DNA of 64,000 nucleotides from Hirudinaria manillensis. Taxonomy: Eukaryota > Annelida > Clitellata > Hirudinida > Hirudinidae. The position numbers and the translations under genes were made by a program. Positions 14,701-26,496 of this stretch are shown piece after piece. Position 1 is the stretch's first letter. Each line of letters begins with the position of its first letter. Below the pieces are notes generated by a model. The model had not been told where the DNA came from and made no database searches. It saw nothing but the letters and a program-made list of their open reading frames with translations. The stretch is taken from positions 10,164,680 through 10,228,679 of the forward strand of contig CM067532.1 in assembly GCA_034509925.1 (NCBI GenBank). The letters run 5' to 3'.

Positions 14701-16971
14701 GGCTACCCAAGTCATGGCTACTCACGTCGTGTCTACTCACTCTTGCTTAGACTTGACACGTCATTTTGTAAATTAACATCCTCAAAACTTTTTCACTGAT
14801 TAAATGCCATTTTTGTTATTTTTAGATTCTTCTAAGACACCTTGGTACTTGATACCAGCAAGCCAATATGGCAATGAATGAAAGCCTGAATGAATGTAAA
14901 CTTTCATAATAGAATGGTGACTCAAGCATTAGAGAAAGAAGAGTATTAAACCAACATTGAATATTAATAATAACTGTACCGATTATGATATTAACAAAAC
15001 ATTGTCAAAGATTATAATAGTAAAACAATTTCATTTAAAGTCAAAATAACTTGATGCTTATGATGTTGAAATATTGAAGGTCATAATTATAATCAGTGGA
15101 AAATAATACTTTGCAAATACTACAGTAGCATTGAAGCAAACTCTCACCTTCATTTGAAGACCATTTCAAGGTCACCACCGCCATCATCATCATCGCCACC
15201 ACCACAGCACCTCTCCGGTTGCACTCACCTCGACCCCAAGGACAGGAAGCATTCGTCCTTCGACGAGGACTCGAGGGTCGCGTGCCACTCGCAGACGAAG
15301 GACGCCTCGGACTCGATCCTGACCGAGTAGAAGGCCGTCCAACCCTCCAGGGCGGAGGGGGGCAAGTGGGCGTTCAGGGTGGCAGAGTCCCTGGCTTTGA
15401 TCAGGCACTGAAGGGCTGCCCTATAAGAGAAGGAGCTGAGGTTAGGATGGACAGTTGAGTTGTCATCATTACTGTTGTTGTTGACAGGAGGCGTGCGTCG
15501 TGCATTGTTTTATGAATTGTTGTTGCAGTGAATGTGAAGTATATATACAACATGACAATCAAGCATTATAATAAATTTTATTATAACAACAATATAGTTG
15601 TGTACATTGTGTGTGCGTGTGTGTGTGTTAACTGTGAGGTCAGACAAAAAGTGTACTAAGAGTTGATAATGAGTCTCAACAATGCACCCATACAATGCAT
15701 CCATCTTTGGACTGGCACACATAATGGACAGTAGAAGAGCATAATATGTTTGTGATGCAAGCACAATTACATTATTATAATCGTCATCATAACCCATCAG
15801 CGGACAGCAATGGATCTGAAATGACATTTAAAGCATTACCAAGATGTCAAAATGACAAACCAATTCAAGGACCATTATTTACACCCAAGGTCGAGGCAAT
15901 AGACGATGATAATGATGATGATGATGACGACGACGAGCACTACGGTGATTGGTTGCTTAGTCATGGCAGACCGATTCTAAACCTACAGAAGGGATGATTT
16001 CACATTAGCAGAGTGTTTATCCTTGCAGCCTGGGAGATTATGACTGTACTTCCGTCATCGTTATCATCTCCGCAATCGTCGTCGTCGTCGTCATTACCAT
16101 ATCAGTTAAGCATCTCCAGGCTTCAGATTAGAACGATCTCAAAATGGCTACTTGAACTCATTGGAACTCGTTGGTTCCATCCTCTAAGGTTTCCATCGAC
16201 TTAAACTGAGTTAAAAACACAAGGCCATTGTGGATGTCCAGGGTTCAACACCTAGATTATCCAGGTTTCAAATCAGCTTTCAAACAGCAATTATGTGATT
16301 ATTAATAATAATATATTTTAATAATAATAATAATATACAATTATTTATTTTCTTATTGTCAATCAATGTTCAATATGATTGCCAATAGTTTCCCATCAGC
16401 TGGCCATTATGTTATCTCCAGACATCTTAGATTGGTTTAATATTTAAACATTACCTTAAAGTCGTCAGCGTTGTCTTTATTGTTGTTATTATTATTATTA
16501 TTGTTATTATTATTATTATTATTTAATATTATGGTTTGTTATCATTTTATTATTATTACTGTTGTCGCTGCAATTTAAACTGTCTGGGAAGAGTCATTAA
16601 TGCCTCATTACGTCAGACATTATTATTTTTTTTATTATTATTATTATTATTTATTATTCGAAAGAACAGAAAAATTCATGAAGAAAAAGATATTTCCGAA
16701 AATAAATGAAATAAAATGTCAGAAAGGATCTTCACGTGATACGTTTCTGTGCATCTGACCTTTGAACCCTTCGACGATGATGATGATGATGATGATATCG
16801 ATGTTGGAAAGTTGGTAGTGATATTGATGATGATGAGAGTGAAGAATAGCTTATGATGAGGAGGAGGAGGACGATGACGATGATAATGTTTTGAAGCTTT
16901 CAAAGGAGATGATAATTCGAGAAACACTTTCTCACACAACCCATAAGAATAAGGAGACATGTCGGTGGTGG

Positions 16972-17002
<31 letters not shown>

Positions 17003-19712
17003 TACTCACCACATGGCCTGCACTGAGACAGGCTTGAAATTGTGCAGACGACCATTCGTGGATACGTTGAAGCCACTGAAAAAATAATAACAAATACAAC
17101 ATTTAATACATTATTATTATTAAATAATAAACTTAAAAAATAATAAATAATAAGAATTATTGTGGCAATTAATGAGATAATGATTGGAGTGATAACATTA
17201 ATCACTGTGAAAGTGACAGTTGGCATCAGTGGTGCAGCTTTATCTAAATCTGATAACAAGGTTATAAACACGTCTTCAAGACTTGATCGTTATCATCACC
17301 ATCATCATGACCATCATCATCGTCGTCGTCATCAGATAAACCAAACGAAACTTTGCAGGTCATTGACATTATTTTCAGACATCATCATCATCAGACGTTA
17401 TAATAAAAATCATTCCAAAAACTCAAAAACAAGCTCAAAATCACAAATAATAATAATAATACTGATAATGATGATCAAAATAACGATGATAAAAATAGTA
17501 TTAATAAATAATAGTAATTAACACGATAGTAATAATAATAATAATAATAATAACCCGTCTCCATCCAGACACAGGCTCACGTCACCCCTGACCGGCAGAA
17601 CCAATCCGACGGTGGCTTTGGCGTCGAGGATGTCGACTCCAAGGATGACGTCGGATTCCGTCGTCGACTCCCTGCAGGACGTGGGTCGATCCAGGTGAGA
17701 CGAGACGAGGACCATGTACCTGGAGTGGACAGGAGTCGAATTTCTGGTCGACTGAGACGAAGGTGATGACGAATGGAGTTGTTGTTGTTCGTCCGTGGTG
17801 GTGTTGTTGGAGTCGGAGGAGATGTTGTCGTTGGCGACGGTCGTCACGCTGCCTGAGTTTTTGCTCTCCAGTTTGACAGCCTGTTTTTAATGTTGTTGTT
17901 GTTGTTGTATTTGATAAATAACGGACTGAAATGTTTGTTTTTATATTTCTTTAAATTGAAACTGGAAGGAAAACATAATGTTTTAAGTGGTGCAATCAAG
18001 GTAGACTTCTTGTGTCACCTCATTATTATCATCATTATCACCATCATCATCATCATTATCATCATCATCATCAAACTCTATCAAGATGTCCATCACTTAA
18101 CAGCAACAACATCTCAGTGATGACAAATGTCATCATTTTCAACCCATTCTTGAGGGAAACAAATGATAAACAATTGCAACATCAGACATTGGTGCATGTG
18201 AAGGATGATTCATCGATTCATTGCAAAATGATTGGTTGCATCACATAATTTGGGACACCAAGAATATCATCTGCTGATGATGATCATCATCAACATCATC
18301 ATCATCATCACCATCATCATCGACTGGTGGTCCCATTTCAGAAGCTGGATGTTGGCCTCTTCAGATTCAATGACTACCAGCATGGATTTCCAACAACAAC
18401 AACAACATTTGCTGCTGGCGAAGAGAAGGAAGATGATGAAGACGACGATGATGAAGAAGTGTACTCACCAGCTTCAATTTGTCCTGAACTCTGAGTAGGT
18501 AAAGCATCAGTTGAAGATGAACTTGAATGTCCCCTGCAGTGCATGATGATGATGATGATGTTGATTATTAATAATATTATTATTATTTTTATTATTAATG
18601 AATATGTTTCAAGTCATCAACAGGATGAAAGTTAAGAAGGATCGAGTCGTGCGACGTGTGCAATTCGTTTGTTGTTTACAACAAACAAGCATTAAAAATG
18701 GTTTACGTGTGTCTGAGAATTTCAATTTCAAAACAAAGCAACAAAAATGTCAATAAACGTTACATTTTAAACTTTAAAAGTTATTTATGTTATTTTTTAA
18801 TAATAAGATTTTCAATTGACAAATTAATTATTTCTCATTCGTGAATATGTAACAGTGTATGTAAAACTTAGTTCAAGAAATGAGTTAGTCTTGCAATAAT
18901 CATTATCATAATTTATGCCCACAAATCATTAAAATGAATTGTCACCTTTTCCTGGCTCGCAAGACCTGGTTCTCGAACATTCCGTCTGGGGCAGAATGAG
19001 GGCAGCTCCCTTGACGGTCAAGTAACTCTCGCCGAAGCTGATGACGATGATGATGATTTTCAGATCCCATTAATGATTGTCTCGTTAATTTCATTAATAA
19101 AATATTTCAAGGAGGACATTATTAAACGACGTGACATCATAATAATCCTAAATGTTTGGCTGAAAATTAACTAGCAAATGCCAAGTTTATTAACCAGAAA
19201 TGCCTGGAATATTTTCATCAAAGAAAAAAAATGTCGAAAGCAGAAAAAGTCGACCTTTGATTCCTCGACAGGGGCTTGAGACTGTTGTCACCGTCTCCGT
19301 CGACACTCGAGGCATCCTTGAATAAAGTGTCGAAGGAGTTGGGTTTAAACACGTCAAGGAAAGTTCACACGAAGGAATGAGGGTAATAAAATGACAAAAT
19401 CTGGTGAAATTATGTCACTAGAGCGAAACATGTTTGGCAAACAAAACAAACGGTTTTGATGACAATCAGGTGAGACATTCAGAAAATAATTCATAAAACC
19501 AGGCATCAAACATATGTCCTTAGCATAGCTTTGACAAAGTTGTGAAGAGACAGTAACTTAAAGTCGTGTAGATTATTTATTAAAAGTCATATTCTACTTT
19601 TTAATTCATTACGCGATAAGACCATCACTATTCGAAGCCTCCTTACTTGAGTTCTGTTCTGTTGATGTTCACAAATTGGGGAAGGAGATCTGTGGACTGT
19701 GACTAGAGCCAT
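8723..19712 (-). CDS. SSH: Slingshot protein phosphatase (cofilin phosphatase), complete
   Basis: Fifteen minus-strand exons: 19712-19647, 19316-19255, 19037-18946, 18533-18469, 17880-17555, 17075-17010, 15420-15229, 13198-13099, 13009-12834, 12534-12388, 11702-11642, 11552-11413, 11305-10991, 10894-9933 and 9849-8723. They sum to 3897 bases (1298 residues), in phase at every junction. The start MALVTVHRSPSP resembles vertebrate slingshot. The SSH-N region follows (SFGESYLTVKGAALILPQ, GFNVSTNGRLHNFKPVSVQA), then a DEK-C-like segment from residue 324 (LREKLEEDLGISLYTWKRF). The dual-specificity phosphatase domain runs from about 358 to 480 (YLYLGSEWNASN, YILNVTREI, FDEEDSD). Its P-loop HCKMGVSRSAS is intact, with catalytic Cys near 441. 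The family dephosphorylates phospho-cofilin and so activates actin severing. The last three exons encode a long Ser/Arg-rich tail of low similarity, where regulatory phosphorylation would be expected. One intron (11412-11306) uses a GC donor. Confidence 0.94.
13199..15228. other. Large slingshot intron
   Basis: Apart from the 15-bp minisatellite and a GAT/CAT-type triplet stretch near 15180-15200, no coding exon is seen. Short AT-rich runs occur at 14300-14470 and 14960-15060. Confidence 0.6.
14621..14740. repeat. 15-bp minisatellite, 8 copies, in slingshot intron
   Basis: Eight head-to-tail copies of GTCATGGCTACCCAC; copies 3-5 are identical and the outer copies carry substitutions. It lies in the intron between the exons starting at 15420 and 13198. 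The unit length is a multiple of three, so the apparent MATHV reading frame is a by-product. Confidence 0.9.
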
Positions 19713-21044
19713 GAGGTAACAGAAGCTAAACCACACTTATCCTTATCATGAGAACCCCTTCAGATGAGATTCGCCTAGAACATGATGTGCGCAGCGGAAT
19801 ACAAAAGTCGTCTTAAAGCTCCAGACGAGACAATTGAAATTATTCCCAATTCGGCCTATTTCACTCCAAAAGGAGAATTTATTTCGTAAAATTTCGTTTC
19901 AATGTTTACAATTCTAGTGGATTTTTTTTTTAAATTTCTTCAGTCGGCTTCCGTCCAAAACTAAATGTACAGAACAATGATAATGTAAGACTGTTAAATA
20001 ACAACACAAGGCTGCACCGTATTGACTTCTTCATTCAATTCCAAATTTGGCTTTATTACTTTCTATCACGTGCCTTGATTATTTTTACCTAAATTCTATT
20101 TAAATACAGTAAAAAGTATTTATTTGTTTCTTAAAAAATTGAACATGAAAATTTTGAGAGAATCGCGCGGCTAATTTTTTTCTGAATGTCAAAGTTCGTT
20201 CACGAATCGATCTATATAAATTTAATATAACTTTTGTTGGTTTTCAAATTATTTATGATATTTAAAATCTGGCAATTAATGAAATCTTCAAATATGCTTT
20301 GTAAGATCCCATAATAATTCCATGATATGTAGTCTGAAATAAACGCACAAAACAACCAATACATTTCAAAACCTTGATTGAGAATTAAAAATTCTACTTG
20401 GAACATTATTGTAATAAATGAATCAACAAGGACTTGAAACAATTTATATTGTACATTATGATCTGATGAGCTTGCATTTGCTAGAGGTAAATAGGTTTTT
20501 CCACTTTTAGTCGTATGTTTGTTCATTTTTACAAAAAAAATCATAGAAATCACATAAACATTTAGTTTCTTTAAAAAAAATCCGAAATTATACGGCTAAC
20601 AAACAAATATTACGTGCTACCCATGTTACTCAATGTTTTAATTAATACAGGTGTGAAGAATTCGATGCCAAAAGTTGACCTTTTGATTTATTTTAACAAA
20701 ACCGAACCAAATACTAACTCTTATTAAATATTATTTCCAAATATCCAAAACGAAGTATAAAATTCTCAAAGACTTCAGAATTAAATTCACGTCTTTAAAA
20801 TTACCTGATTAATGAAATTTGAGCAGAAATAATCTGCAGAAAAAAAAGACCTTTTTTTCATGTAAAAAAATAAATTATTACGTCTTGATTAATTTACAAG
20901 GTTTGACTTAAAAATATTATGAATTATTTTTAGAACAAAAACTCCATTGTAAAGCTGTCACAGGTGTCAACCCCGAAAGAACTTGCGTGTACAAGTAAGG
21001 CTAAAGTTCACTTTTCAAGCAATTTTACCGGCATAACGTTGATC
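19713..21044. other. Head-to-head intergenic region, slingshot and ALDH7A1
   Basis: 1332 bp separates the two divergent start codons, so it should contain both promoters and 5' UTRs. It is AT-rich and shows no TATA box, CpG-rich block or NRF1/ETS site. A pyrimidine-rich ATTTTTAG at about 20927-20934 could be a 3' splice site for a 5' UTR exon of ALDH7A1. Minus-strand frames near 20212-20553 are AT-rich and match nothing recognised. Confidence 0.5.
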
Positions 21045-24000
21045 ATGTACAGCAATTTAGGACTGAAGATTTTGAAATCTAGTAACAAGAGGTTGTTGCA
21101 TTTTGGTCGCAGAAGTTTCGACGGAGCTAGCTTGACAAGGTCGTCACAGCCATTGTTGTCTGCCAGTGTGCAAAACTGCGGTAGCTTTTTGAGGTTCTCA
21201 TCGAACGACATGGCACAAAAGAAACTTCTCATCGAAAAGCCAGAATTTTCCTGGCTCAAAGAACTCGGTTTGGAATCCAACAATTCCGGAGTCTTCCATG
21301 GAACTTGGACAGGAAATGGAAAGGTTTGAATTGAAAATGCCCTTTGACTCGCAGATTTCAGAGGCCAAGCTTGCATTTTTTTTTGTTACAATTTTTTTTG
21401 TTAATTTTGAAAGGTTTAAGACAAAAATTCAATTTAATACATGCTAATTTGACAGAGTAATGCAATAAAAAAAAGTTATTTATTACTAAAAAATAACCTT
21501 CTAATTTCAAGGTCATCACGTCAGAGTGTCCAGCAAACAATCAACCGATTGCCAATGTCACAGAGGTTAACCTTAGAATTTAATCTTTTATTTTTTTAAT
21601 TTTAGCATTTAATTGAGACTTATTTGTATTTATTCCTTTGCAAGTAAATTTGTGGAACACTGAGGTCCCCAAAGTTTGGTGATTGAAGAATGTTGATGTG
21701 GTTTATTGTTTGTTTTAAAATTGAATGTTTATTGGTTAATTAATATGTTAATATGTTAATTAATGTGTGTTTATTGGTCTCGTATGACATGTTTACCAAT
21801 ACAATAACCAATCACTTGAGTTATGCAAATGAGTTGCAATGAAAACATAGGTTTCAAGAAAATGACAAATTAAGCTTATTATTTAGAAATAGGCCATAAC
21901 ATAATATAATATAATACACATAATATAATGTAAAATCTAATATAATATTTAACAGATATAAATGTAATTAACACGTAAAATGAGTCTATTACATGAAACA
22001 TGGCATCTTCTTTTGCAATCTCCAAAAATTTAGATTTATTTAGTTTTTTTATTTGTTTATTTATTTTTTTAATTAATTATTTATTTTTTATTTATTTATT
22101 TCTTTTTTTAAATTAATTTTGCTTTTTCTAAAACTTTTCAGGGCAACTTGAACGACTACGAAAAGTGCATCCAAGCAACTCAAGAGGCTTGGAACGACTG
22201 GGCAGAGGTTTGAAAGAAGAAGTTATTTTTTTAAGAACATTCATTAATTAACATTAATTAACAATTATGAATGTTATTTTATATTATTTTTATTAAATAA
22301 TGATTTAATTAATGTTATTTTTTTTTCATTTTTAGACTTTAATTGTTTGCAATTTCCAAACAAAATCGATTTTTTTTTGTTTGAGATTAATTTTTATAGA
22401 ATTGTAACTGTTCCGGGACATTCTGGACGACCGGATTAATTAATTAATTAATTTATTTATTTTCTATAATTATTAACGACACATTGTGATTATAATTAAT
22501 ATTTACATAATTACCATGTACGTTTTACATGACCTGCAGGTTCCAGCTCCTCAAAGAGGAGAGATCGTCAGACAGCTCGGTAATGCCTTGAGGGATAAGA
22601 AGGAATTACTTGGAAAACTGGTCGGTCATGATTATGATTATGATTATGATGATGGTGATGATGGTGATGATGCTGGTTTTCAACATTCATGACCATTGAT
22701 AAATTCAATTAATTGTAAAGCTTGATTAACCTCGTAACAATTCCAACAGTTTTCTTCAACTGCTTTAACAATAAATAAATAAATAAATAAAATAAATTTA
22801 TTTAATTAATTAATTCCAAAACATTCAATCCAGGTGTCGCTGGAGATGGGCAAGATCCTGTCCGAGGGAGCAGGTGAAATCCAGGAGTTCATTGACGTCT
22901 GCGACTTTGCAGTCGGACTGTCAAGGTCGTTCAGTGGAAAGGTTATTCCGTCTGAAAGTGAGTCCAAAATGGCAAGCCTTATTCGCCCGTTTCGCGTTCT
23001 TATGGAATATATTAATAATTTCATAATTAATATATTAATAATAATATTAATAATAATAATATAATATTATTAAAATTAATATAATAATAATAATTCCATA
23101 TATTAATATATTAATTATGAAATTATTAATCAATCATGAATTCAAATTGTAGCAAATTTCCTTAATTTCATTGAAAAAAAATCAAAATATATTAAATCAC
23201 AATAAATAATATTATGCGACAATATAAATAAATATTATTATGCGATAATATAAATATTACGTCTCCCATTTCGTCGAAGGACCGAAGCATGTCCTGCTGG
23301 AAAACTGGAACCCCCTCGGGGTCGTCGGGGTCATCACGGCCTTTAACTTCCCTGCCGCGGTCTTCGGTTGGAACAACGCCATTGCACTCGTCTGTGGAAA
23401 TGCGACGTTGTGGTGGGTTTTAAGAAAGTTTTTGAATGTTTTTTTGTTTTTAAATATTTAAAAAATTTTTTTAAAAATTTGATATTGTTTAAATATTGTT
23501 AATTATTATATAATATTGTTTTTTTTTTTTAAATTTAATATTATTTAAAAGATTATTAAGTTTAACAAAAATTTTTCTTTTTCACAACGCAGGAAAGGAG
23601 CTCCGTCCACGCCTTTGACGAGCATCGCCATCACCAAGTGAGTCGACGTTGATGCAGCATAACCCCGTCATTATCACCGTCATCATCATCATCATCACCG
23701 TCATTATCATCGTCATCACCATCATCATCATCACTGTTTTCCATCTCCTTCCAGGGTCGTTCAGAGTGTCTTGGAAAAGAACAGCCTTCCACCTTCCCTC
23801 TGCTCCATGATTTGTGGAGGCGCAGACGTAGGGTAGGTGTTGGTGATGATGATGATGATGATTTTTATGGTTGTGATGATGATGATGATGGTGGTGCTGG
23901 TGCTGAATTACAGAGAGGCCATTGCCAAGGACACCAGAGTACCTCTTGTTTCCTTCACAGGCAGTTGTCAGGTGAGTTTGTGAATTAATGGAGGTGAATT

Positions 24001-26245
24001 GGTGGTGAATTAATGATGAATTAATGGTGGACTGATGGTGAATGATGATGCATTTTCATTCCTTCAAATCATTCATTCATTCATCCAGGTTGGTCAGAAG
24101 GTTGCTTTGGATGTCACGGCCAGGTTTGGTGAGTTGTTTTATGTTGTTTTATATTTATAAATAAGTTTAAATTTGATATTAAAATGTTTTTACAACAAAT
24201 TTTAATAAATTTTAACAACAGCCCCTTCTTTTTCATTCAAAATATCTTGAATTGAAATAAAATGTTTAAACATCTGATATCATTATCATCATCATCATTT
24301 CCAGGTAAACACCTCCTGGAACTCGGAGGCAACAATGCCATCCTTGGTTAGAACAGAATTTTTTTTTGTTACATTAAACCAATTTTCCAAACTAAAGTGA
24401 CCTAATTAGTTACCCGACCTAATTGGTCGTCCTAATTATTCGTCCGACCCGAGCCAATCGAAGTTCTCGTTTTCCAGTCAATGAAGATGCGGATCTGGAC
24501 ATGGTGGTCAGGGCTGCCCTGTTTGCCTGCATGGGAACTGCTGGCCAGAGGTGTACCACCACCAGGAGACTGGTGAGTGATGATGATGATGATGGTGATG
24601 GAGAGATGGCGAAAGAATGGAGGTCGAGGATGAGGTCGTGAACTTTGAACTTTCAGATCCTTCACGAGAAGGTCTACGACGAAGTGCTCGGAAAGTTGAA
24701 GAAGTCGTACGCGGAGGTCGCGAAGAGGATCGGGGATCCACTGGACGGTCGGTGGAGGCGATTATGATGATGATCCTTTTGTCGATGTTGCCATGGCAAC
24801 TGCCACGTCACCCTTGTGATGACGACGACGACGACGATGATCCTTTTATTGATTTTTATTAATCTCATGACAAACATCAGCGCACCATCACAACAGTCAC
24901 ACTCACCATCACCACTGTTACTATTATCATAATTTCACTTCCAGCCAACACCTTGTACGGTCCAATGCACAGCAAACAGGGAGTCCAGCAGTTCCAGAAT
25001 GCACTCGAAAAGGTCGCAAACCTCGGAGGGAAGATCGAGTTTGGTGGAAAAGTGGGTGGAGTCATCACTTCATAATCATAATAATAATAATAATAATAAT
25101 CATCATCATTAACATATCACAGTTGCAGACATTGTTGCGTTGACAATTTATCATTTCCTAAGTAATGAGATGTTAATTTATGCAACAAGGTCATCGATCG
25201 ACCCGGAAACTACGTCGAGCCCACCATAGTCACGGGACTTCCCCACGACTCCCCAATCGTTCACGAGGAAACCTTTGCACCCATCGTTTACGTCCTCAAG
25301 ACCAAGGTAATTAACATATTATATTCTAATTAGCATTAATATTCATGAAAGCAGTGGACCGCTCAACACGAAATCATCTCACGAATGCAACAGATGATTA
25401 TATTAGCCCCGATTATCGTACACGAGCGAGCACGTTATCCATCGTATTCAAATGATCACATTAATTAACATATGCAAATGATTACAACTCGCCAACCAAT
25501 CGTTTGCAGTCGATGGATGAAGCCATAAATTGGAACAACGAAGTCAAACAGGGACTTTCGAGCAGCGTTTTCACCAAGGACATCGGAAGCATCTTCAAGT
25601 GGCTCGGGTCAGTTGATGATGATGATGACGATGATGGTGATGACGGGGATGATGATGATGATGATGATGATGACGGGGATGACGATGATGACAGGGATGA
25701 TGATGATGACGGTGATGGCAGTGATGACAATGCATTTCTTATCATTGTAGAGAGATGAAATTGAATTAATTATCCAAATTAGTCCTTCAACCCAACTCCC
25801 CTTTTTTTTTCATAATCAGCCCGAAAGGATCCGACTGCGGAATAGTGAACGTGAACATCCCGACAAACGGCGCCGAAATCGGTGGAGCGTTCGGTGAGTG
25901 ACTCGTCGGAAAGGAGGAGGAGGAGTATGTGGATGATGATGATGATGGTTGTTGATGATGCTGATTTAATAATTTTTCCAGGTGGAGAGAAGCACACGGG
26001 AGGTGGAAGAGAATCTGGCAGCGACTCCTGGAAGCAGTACATGAGGAGATCCACGTGGTCAGTTGTCAACTTGATTGTAATTATCTCATTAATAATTTAT
26101 TAGATCATTATAACATTTATTATTATTTGTAATTATCTCATTAATAATTTATTAGATCATTATAATATTTATTATTATTTCTATCGACAGCACCATTAAC
26201 TACGGAAAGGAGCTCCCATTGGCTCAAGGCATCAAGTTTGAGTGA
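21045..26245 (+). CDS. ALDH7A1: Alpha-aminoadipic semialdehyde dehydrogenase (antiquitin), complete
   Basis: Nineteen exons: 21045-21323, 21512-21565, 22142-22207, 22540-22620, 22834-22957, 23280-23412, 23593-23637, 23755-23832, 23914-23971, 24089-24128, 24305-24346, 24478-24572, 24657-24747, 24945-25051, 25200-25306, 25510-25617, 25820-25893, 25982-26057 and 26191-26245. The total is 1713 bases (570 residues) against 539 in human. The extra length is N-terminal: an Arg/Ser-rich presequence after the first ATG, suggesting mitochondrial import, with a second Met (NDMAQKK) where a cytosolic form could start. Conserved elements include [44 protein letters not shown] with the general-base Glu near 325, [13 protein letters not shown] with catalytic Cys near 359, [46 protein letters not shown] and the C-terminus [10 protein letters not shown]. 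The enzyme oxidises alpha-aminoadipic semialdehyde in lysine breakdown and also acts on betaine and lipid-derived aldehydes. No residue I expect to be essential is missing. Confidence 0.96.
23011..23130. repeat. Perfect 30-bp inverted repeat in ALDH7A1 intron
   Basis: The arms 23011-23040 and 23101-23130 are exact reverse complements of 30 bases, separated by a 60-base AT-rich spacer. It lies in the intron between 22957 and 23280. A second short complementary pair (TATGGAAT at 23001, ATTCCATA at 23093) overlaps the structure. Confidence 0.85.
24787..24800. promoter_or_regulatory. Perfect RFX X-box palindrome in ALDH7A1 intron
   Basis: GTTGCCATGGCAAC is a full 14-bp palindromic match to the RFX-factor X-box. 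It lies in the intron between the exons ending at 24747 and starting at 24945. A match to a known binding consensus is seen; function is inferred. Confidence 0.55.
26077..26180. repeat. 52-bp tandem duplication in last ALDH7A1 intron
   Basis: 26077-26128 and 26129-26180 are nearly identical, with one C/T difference seen (AACATTT against AATATTT). The second copy ends 10 bases before the start of the last exon and supplies its polypyrimidine context. Confidence 0.85.
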
Positions 26246-26339
26246 AAGGTGAGAAGATTCAAATCAAAATGGCATCCTCTCGATGAGAACGAGATGTGGT
26301 TTTGGAGATGAATTTGGAATTAAAATTTCTTTATTTAAT

Positions 26340-26345
26340 AATAAA
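26340..26345 (+). terminator. Candidate poly(A) signal of ALDH7A1
   Basis: AATAAA lies about 95 bases past the TGA stop and just before a 32-bp repeat array. More AATAAA-like hexamers occur around 26700-26730, so the used site is uncertain. Confidence 0.45.
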
Positions 26346-26368
26346 TTGAAGTTTTTGTTAGCAATGAT

Positions 26369-26496
26369 AATAACAATATCATATAACAACATTATCATGT
26401 AATAACAATATCATATAACAACATTATCATGTAATAACAATATCATATAACAACATTATCATGTAATAACAATATCATATAACAACATTATCATGT
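26369..26496. repeat. 32-bp tandem repeat, 4 copies, 3' of ALDH7A1
   Basis: Four identical units beginning AATAACAATATCATATAACA at 26369, 26401, 26433 and 26465, then a partial copy. The complete identity suggests a recent expansion. Confidence 0.9.
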
